The notes beneath the pieces were generated by a model. It did not search any database. It had not been told where the DNA came from and saw only the letters and a program-made list of their open reading frames with translations. Below are positions 59,629 to 64,000 of a stretch of DNA of 64,000 nucleotides, piece by piece. The position numbers and the translations under genes are program-made. Where the stretch lies: assembly GCA_028280485.1 (NCBI GenBank), contig JANQLS010000175.1, positions 30,639 to 94,638 of the forward strand. The letters run 5' to 3'. How positions within the stretch are numbered: the stretch's first letter is position 1; the number at the start of each line of letters is the position of its first letter. Source of the stretch: Planctomycetota bacterium. Lineage in GTDB: Bacteria > Planctomycetota > UBA8108 > JACQVS01.

Positions 59629-60705
59629 TTAGCCCTGAGAATAGAGTTTCTGCAGATTCTCTTTAAAAGGAGGCAAAATCAGCCCTTTTTCGGTGATCAG
59701 TCCGGCGACTAACTCGTGGGGAGTCACGTCGAATGCGGGGCTTCTGACCTGAATATCTTCGGGGGCGGTCCTTCTCTCTCCGAAGTGAGTGACCTCTTCC
59801 CAGGCTCGTTCTTCGATGGGGATGCCATGCCCTTCCTCCATATTGAAATCGATGGTGGAGTAAGGAAGCGCGACGTAGTAAGGAATGCCAAAATGTTTCG
59901 CCAAGATAGCGACGCCCAATGTTCCAATTTTATTGGCGACATCTCCATTCGCAGCCACTCGATCCGTTCCGGTGATCACGACATCGATTAAACCCTGTGA
60001 CATGATGTGGGCCGCCATATTGTCGGTGATCAAAGTGACATCGATTCCTGCTTGTTGAAGTTCCCAACTGGTTAAGCGAGCTCCTTGAAGTAGGGGGCGA
60101 GTTTCATCCGCATAGACTTTAAAAGGCACTTGGTTTTGGTGGGCGACGTACATTGGGGAAGTCGCTGTACCAAATTCAGAAGTGGCGAGGGAACCGGCAT
60201 TACAGTGAGTTAAAACTCCTTGGCCGGGTTGAATCAATTCTGCTCCATGAACTCCGATCATGCGGCAGAGTTCACGGTCTTCTTCGTGGATGCGCTTCGC
60301 TTCTGAGAGCATCAGGTCGTAGAGTTCACCGCTTTCAGTGGTTGATTGCTGATTTGCAAATTCCACCATTCGTTTAAGAGCCCATTTGAGATTCACTGCG
60401 GTAGGCCGAGCTTCCCCTAACCATTCGGCCTTTGAATGAACTTGTTTTAAAAAATCATCGAGGCCTAATTTTCGATCTTCTTTCAATCCGACTAAGAGGC
60501 CGTAGGCACCGGCCACTCCGATGGCCGGAGCTCCCCGAACTTTGAGAGCTTTGATCGAGTCGCTCACGTGCTCAAGGCTGGTTTGAAGTTCACCCACAAC
60601 GTTGAGGGGAAGTTGAGTTTGATCTAAGAGATAGAGATCACCCTCTTCCCACCATAGAGTTTCGGGAAGATTTAGCCTGTTTTGAGGGATTGCAGGTGAA
60701 TTCAT
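59629..60705 (-). CDS. mtnA: S-methyl-5-thioribose-1-phosphate isomerase
   Basis: 358 residues, the normal length. Isomerises 5-methylthioribose 1-phosphate to the ribulose form in the methionine salvage pathway; cytoplasmic. Family motifs: RGAPAIGVAGAYG (about 58-70), GVLTHCNAGSLATSEFGTA with catalytic Cys168, and VVITGTDRVAANGDVANKIGT with catalytic Asp248. AFDVTPHELVAGLITEKG near the end is also family-typical. Some members of this family act on other aldose 1-phosphates, and related eIF2B-like proteins share the fold, but the Cys/Asp pair and length favour MtnA. No other salvage gene is nearby. A 76-residue ORF ends 16 bases upstream on the same strand. Confidence 0.95.
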   Translation of the reverse strand: MNSPAIPQNRLNLPETLWWEEGDLYLLDQTQLPLNVVGELQTSLEHVSDSIKALKVRGAPAIGVAGAYGLLVGLKEDRKLGLDDFLKQVHSKAEWLGEARPTAVNLKWALKRMVEFANQQSTTESGELYDLMLSEAKRIHEEDRELCRMIGVHGAELIQPGQGVLTHCNAGSLATSEFGTATSPMYVAHQNQVPFKVYADETRPLLQGARLTSWELQQAGIDVTLITDNMAAHIMSQGLIDVVITGTDRVAANGDVANKIGTLGVAILAKHFGIPYYVALPYSTIDFNMEEGHGIPIEERAWEEVTHFGERRTAPEDIQVRSPAFDVTPHELVAGLITEKGLILPPFKENLQKLYSQG

Positions 60706-60721
60706 GGTCTTTTATGGGCTC

Positions 60722-60952
60722 TTAAGTTGATGATTCAAATCGGAATGTTAACTCCCAATCCGACTGTTCGGTCGGAGCGCACTCATGAAACCAATTTTTA
60801 TTTCGCATTGCAAGAGAGTGGCAGAACTCGGAGGCAATATCGAGAATCTTCGATCTGAAATGGTCAGAATCGTGAGTGAGGACTGGAATCTGCTCTTTAA
60901 AAGGGCTAAGCTCATCTGTTGCGAGTGGATGTACCTTCCACCCCTTAATCAT
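60722..60952 (-). CDS. Small hypothetical protein upstream of mtnA
   Basis: 76 residues (MIKGWKVHPLATDEL...), soluble, with mixed charge and no recognisable family. ATG at 60952 has no clear ribosome-binding site. It is placed in tandem with mtnA (16-base gap) and divergent from the sulfatase at 60990. Real gene status is uncertain; a spurious frame in the shared upstream region is the alternative. Confidence 0.4.
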   Translation of the reverse strand: MIKGWKVHPLATDELSPFKEQIPVLTHDSDHFRSKILDIASEFCHSLAMRNKNWFHECAPTEQSDWELTFRFESST

Positions 60953-60989
60953 GCTAATTAAATTCTAATGACTTTTGCGGGAGCCTTCG

Positions 60990-62399
60990 ATGAGACCTCA
61001 CTTGTGTTTACTTCTTTCGTTATTGTTCATTTCTCTTTTTGTTGGTGTTCATTCGAATGCGCAAGAGAAACCCAACATCATCTACATCATGCTCGACGAT
61101 GCGGGATATGGGGATGTGGGCTGTTACGGCCAAAAGTTCTTTAAAACTCCTCATGTTGATTCTCTCGCTAAAAATGGTTTGAAGTTTACCCAACACTATT
61201 CGGGAAGCACCGTGTGTGCTCCAACTCGATGCTCTCTGATGACGGGACTGCACACCGGACACGCTTATGTTCGAGGAAATCGAGAAGTAAAACCCGTGGG
61301 TCAAGCCCCGATGCCTAAAGATACTGTAACGGTAGCCAAGCTCCTCAAAAAAGCGGGTTATAAAACGGGTGCGTTCGGTAAGTGGGGTTTGGGTAATCCC
61401 GGTTCCGAGGGAGATCCCCTCTATCAAGGCTTCGATGTATTTTATGGTTATAACTGTCAACGAAATGCCCACACTTACTATCCCACTTGGCTCTACGACA
61501 ATCTTAAGAAAGTCGAACTCGATGGAAAGACTTACGCTCATGATTTGATCATGGAGCGAGCTTTAAAATTCATTCGAGACAATAAAGAAGAAAAGTTCTT
61601 CTGTTTCCTGCCGTGGACGATTCCCCACGCATCGATGCACGTGCCCGAAAAGTACACCGCCCCCTTTAGAAAGAAATTCGCAGAGTATGAAAACACTATC
61701 GGGAAATACAAAGGCCCAAATGTTCGTAACCCCGTAGCTGCCTTTGCGGGGATGATGGTGAAGATGGATGAAGGAGTGGGGCAAGTGACGGCCTTGTTAA
61801 AAGAATTGGGTATTGAAAAAGACACTTTGATTCTTTTCACTTCAGATAACGGTCCCCATAAAGAGGGTGGGCATCGCCCGAATGTTTTTGATTCGAATGG
61901 TCCCCTGAGAGGTTTTAAGCGAGATCTCACCGAAGGTGGCATTCGAGTTCCCTTGATCGCCACGTGGCCGGGAAAAATTAAACCGGGCACGGTTACAAAG
62001 CACATTTCAGCTCATTGGGATTTTCTGTCTACCGCCTGTGAGTTAGCCGGAGTCGCTGCGCCTAAAAATGTTGATGGCATCAGTTTTGTTCCAACCCTAC
62101 TTGGGAAAGAACAAAAGCGACATGACTATCTCTATTGGGAGTTTTTTGAACGAGGAGGAAAACGAGCTGCTCGTTGGGGGAAATGGAAGGCGATCCAAGA
62201 AAATCTACGTAAAGACATTAATAGTCCCATCCAAATCTATGACTTAGAAAAGGACATCGGTGAAACCAAAAACTTAGCCGATCAATATCCTGAGCACGTG
62301 AAGCGAGCGAAAGAAATCTTTAAAGAAGCTCACACCCCTTCCAAGCATTGGGGCGATATGTCGAAACCCTTTCCTAAGCGAGTGAGGAAGAAGAAGTAA
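60990..62399 (+). CDS. Type-I sulfatase, arylsulfatase A-like
   Basis: 469 residues from ATG 60990, which has GCGGGAG six bases upstream; the in-frame TTG 60975 is less likely. Signal peptide ends HSNAQ. Motifs: NIIYIMLDDAGYGDVG, C76-A-P-T-R in VCAPTRCSLMTGLHTGHA (formylglycine site), GKWGLGNPGSEGD, FCFLPWTIPHASMH, FTSDNGPHKEGGHRPNVFDS and RGFKRDLTEGGIRVP, and a C-terminal IQIYDLEKDIGETKN. It shares the DNGPHxEGGH and RDLxEGGIRVP segments with the sulfatase at 38829, so these two are one subfamily. Substrate unknown. It is convergent with a PQQ-like gene across a hairpin-rich spacer. Confidence 0.95.
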   Translation: MRPHLCLLLSLLFISLFVGVHSNAQEKPNIIYIMLDDAGYGDVGCYGQKFFKTPHVDSLAKNGLKFTQHYSGSTVCAPTRCSLMTGLHTGHAYVRGNREVKPVGQAPMPKDTVTVAKLLKKAGYKTGAFGKWGLGNPGSEGDPLYQGFDVFYGYNCQRNAHTYYPTWLYDNLKKVELDGKTYAHDLIMERALKFIRDNKEEKFFCFLPWTIPHASMHVPEKYTAPFRKKFAEYENTIGKYKGPNVRNPVAAFAGMMVKMDEGVGQVTALLKELGIEKDTLILFTSDNGPHKEGGHRPNVFDSNGPLRGFKRDLTEGGIRVPLIATWPGKIKPGTVTKHISAHWDFLSTACELAGVAAPKNVDGISFVPTLLGKEQKRHDYLYWEFFERGGKRAARWGKWKAIQENLRKDINSPIQIYDLEKDIGETKNLADQYPEHVKRAKEIFKEAHTPSKHWGDMSKPFPKRVRKKK

Positions 62400-62407
62400 T
62401 CCGCACA

Positions 62408-62545
62408 AAGTAGTCGGCTCACCCCGTGAGCCGGGACGGCATAGAAATAAGGCCTAACGAGCAACAATACATTGTTCGCCAGGCCTTAATTCTTTTTAAA
62501 CATAAATCGAATGCGACACCGGCTCACGGGGTGAGCCGACTACTT
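62408..62545. repeat. Perfect 27-bp inverted repeat made of GTAGTCGGCTCACC hairpin units
   Basis: Arms 62408-62434 and 62519-62545 are exact complements, and each arm is itself a hairpin (CGGCTCAC/GTGAGCCG). They bracket a terminator-like stem. The same unit occurs once at 31570. Confidence 0.85.
62449..62497. terminator. Terminator between convergent sulfatase and PQQ-like genes
   Basis: Stem AAGGCCTAACGAGCAA / TTGTTCGCCAGGCCTT with a 7-base loop, followed by AATTCTTTTT. It serves the sulfatase and, with fewer T residues, possibly the opposite gene. Confidence 0.7.
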
Positions 62546-62550
62546 AAAGA

Positions 62551-63795
62551 CTACTTAAACGACCAAACCGTCAAATCTTCTAATCCTTTGATCATCAATT
62601 GATCTTGAATCAAGACTGGTGGCGCCCAGGTTTGACCATCCGCGACTCGATATTTGGCGGCGACTTCGTATTTTTCGCGGTTAGCTTTTAGAAGGCGAAC
62701 TTCACCGTGATCGATGAGAGCAACGACGTAGCCAGGAATCGACAAAAACATGGCGTTCTGCCCAGTTCTTCCCGGACTCTCCCAAAGGACTTTTCCATCC
62801 TTTGGATCTAAACAGAACAAGCGGCCGCGATCGTAGTGTGAAAAACCATAAAGTAAACCATCGTTCATGATAGTTGAGGCCATGTCGAGGGCCAGCTTCT
62901 TTTGGTGCCACTGTTTCGTCGCTTTCCACTTGCCATCGATGAGCTGGGGTAAAACTCCCATGATGCCGCGGTTTTCTCCGCCTACTAATATTTGTCCTTT
63001 ATTAAAGGTGGGAGTGGGCATGTTTTGATCGGTACCGATGTGCGGGAAAGGAAACTCCCATAAGAGTTTCCCTGTTTTACTTTCCACGCCCACTAAGGCT
63101 CGGTGGTTACATTCAACAATTTGACGAACACCTTCGATATCGACTAAAAGCGGCGAAGAGTAACAAGTGCCATCTTCTCCTTGAGTCCAAACCTCTTTTC
63201 CCGTTTTAACATTCAATGCGATGAGCGCACCCTTTTTACAATTCCCGAAGTGAGCGATCACCCGATCACCATCGACGATGGGAGAGGTCGCCGTACCCCA
63301 GTAGGGATGGCCTTTACCGAATTGTTTACTGTAATCTTTTTCCCAAAGTTTATCACCTGATTTTGCATCCCAAGCCCGAAGGATCCCCGTGATGCTCATC
63401 GTGAAGATGCGCCCATCCGAATAGATGGGATTCGACTTCGGACCTTTTCCATGGCGTTCGCCGCCGCCTCCCATTTTGAAGGGAGTTTGAATCCCTTTTT
63501 TCCAAATGGTACTTCCGGTTTTGAGTTCAAGGCAGTGAAGGATCTCTTCCCCCATCTGACGTGCGTGGACGTAAATGCGATCTTGGTGAATGATCGCCGT
63601 TCCATAACCTCCGCCGACTGGAACTTGCCATTTCTTTTGCAGATTCTTCGGCCAAGATTGGGGCACTTGAAATCCTTTAGCAAAACCATCGCGTTTTGAT
63701 CCGAGGTAACCGTGCCAGTTTGAGCTGTGATGGTCGGCAAGAATGAACGTGGGGAGGAAGGAAAGAAGGAGGGTGAGAGTGCTCAGTTTTAGCAT
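62551..63795 (-). CDS. Secreted PQQ-like beta-propeller repeat protein (second copy)
   Basis: About 414 residues from ATG 63795, which gives the signal peptide MLKLSTLTLLLSFLPTFILA; the longer reading from 63849 is unlikely. The mature start SSNWHGYLGSKRDGFAKG is the family opening. Propeller strands: GSTIWKKGI, GDKLWEKDY, GKEVWTQGE, GKLLWEFPF, GKVLWESPG, with KGALIALNVKTG- and YDRGRLFCLDPKDG-type repeats. Same family as 11855-13213, but the two are not close copies. Periplasmic, function unknown. Its TAA stop lies next to the GTAGTC repeat at 62545. Confidence 0.85.
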   Translation of the reverse strand: MLKLSTLTLLLSFLPTFILADHHSSNWHGYLGSKRDGFAKGFQVPQSWPKNLQKKWQVPVGGGYGTAIIHQDRIYVHARQMGEEILHCLELKTGSTIWKKGIQTPFKMGGGGERHGKGPKSNPIYSDGRIFTMSITGILRAWDAKSGDKLWEKDYSKQFGKGHPYWGTATSPIVDGDRVIAHFGNCKKGALIALNVKTGKEVWTQGEDGTCYSSPLLVDIEGVRQIVECNHRALVGVESKTGKLLWEFPFPHIGTDQNMPTPTFNKGQILVGGENRGIMGVLPQLIDGKWKATKQWHQKKLALDMASTIMNDGLLYGFSHYDRGRLFCLDPKDGKVLWESPGRTGQNAMFLSIPGYVVALIDHGEVRLLKANREKYEVAAKYRVADGQTWAPPVLIQDQLMIKGLEDLTVWSFK

Positions 63796-63902
63796 GGATT
63801 TTATGATCGGGATTGAGTGTGAAAAGGGTTTTTCAGATTTAATACTCAATTCTTATCATAAGTGGAATGAGGACAAAAATACAAGTTTAGTAGTCGTCCA
63901 AA

Positions 63903-63936
63903 GTAGTCCGCACGCTCCGAGGCTGTGAATTTTTAA
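63903..63936. repeat. TAGTCCGCACGCTCCGAGGCTGTGAATTTTTA repeat end
   Basis: Same sequence as the reverse complement of 32146-32179 apart from a few bases. It joins the TAGTCCGCACG unit to the GAGGCTGTGAATTTTTA terminal repeat, so the two are one 30-plus-base end. The other end of this copy may lie beyond the window. Confidence 0.7.
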
Positions 63937-63957
63937 TCATTTCTGGCAGCCCAAATT

Positions 63958-64000
63958 AAAAAAAAATGGTCGTGTAATTTATCTTTAATTACACGATCAT
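63958..64000 (-). terminator. Rho-independent terminator for a minus-strand gene beyond the window
   Basis: On the minus strand ATGATCGTGTAATT pairs with AATTACACGACCAT (14 bp, one G-T or mismatch; loop AAAGATA), followed by a long run of T. It implies a leftward gene ending just past 64000. Confidence 0.75.

Noticed and set aside
1..64000. Genomic island or prophage
   Set aside because: No integrase, transposase, phage gene or tRNA was found; families and composition are uniform.

Overview
The window looks like a chromosomal segment of a planctomycete (Planctomycetota, PVC group) with AT-leaning DNA (GC in the mid-40s percent, judged by eye). The evidence is the density of families that are expanded in that phylum: cytochrome-c-like DUF1549/DUF1553 and DUF1587/DUF1592/DUF1588/DUF1585 proteins, their DUF1501 and DUF1552 partners, three type-I sulfatases, PhoD-like phosphatases, PQQ-type beta-propellers, a Ser/Thr kinase with a TPR-like tail, dockerin-like C-termini, and intergenic palindromes of the AGCCCGAAGCGCTAGCGAGGG type. 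No transposase, phage gene, CRISPR array, rRNA or tRNA was seen.

Layout. 1-5 kb: two tandem paralogous membrane proteins (one cut by the edge), a two-gene glycine/cysteine-rich pair with a GRDP-like domain, and a membrane-anchored alpha-barrel protein (possibly linalool-dehydratase-isomerase-like) coupled to a small membrane protein. 4.8-7.5 kb: a FdxA-like ferredoxin divergent from an FhlA-architecture sigma-54 activator. 7.5-13.2 kb: secreted repeat proteins (CBM20-like modules plus dockerin, FG-GAP propeller, PQQ-like propeller). 13.5-18 kb: a two-gene NAD-dependent formate dehydrogenase operon. Its catalytic subunit is interrupted by an in-frame UGA exactly at the active-site Cys/Sec position, followed by a bacterial SECIS-like hairpin, so it reads as one 920-residue selenoprotein. 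18-26.5 kb: C-type lectin-like protein, beta-helix/dockerin protein, heme-type hybrid histidine kinase, and a coupled large secreted protein plus CvpA-like membrane protein. 26.8-63.8 kb: a catabolic/secretory island of DUF1549/1553+DUF1501, WD40 lipoprotein, two PhoD-like proteins, three sulfatases, an SGNH esterase-like protein, DUF1587-type proteins with a DUF1552 partner, a Ser/Thr kinase divergent from an FGE-fold/ankyrin protein, a BNR sialidase-like protein, a HEAT-repeat protein, a second DUF1501, mtnA and a PQQ-like propeller.

How the genes fit together. Most products carry Sec, Tat or lipoprotein signals, so the right two thirds is a cell-envelope programme, probably for attacking sulfated or acylated polysaccharides (sulfatases, esterase-like, sialidase-like, LamG and CBM modules). 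The left third adds formate oxidation feeding NADH, with a possible FhlA-like regulator about 6 kb away.

The most notable non-coding feature is a rich set of dispersed inverted repeats. One family is nested: a 17-bp terminal inverted repeat (GAGGCTGTGAATTTTTA) encloses an inner palindrome, in three copies. Another hairpin family begins with TAGTCCGCACGC and supplies the actual TAG stop codon of three separate genes. These repeats, the Sec formate dehydrogenase and the split GRDP-like pair are the items most worth following up.
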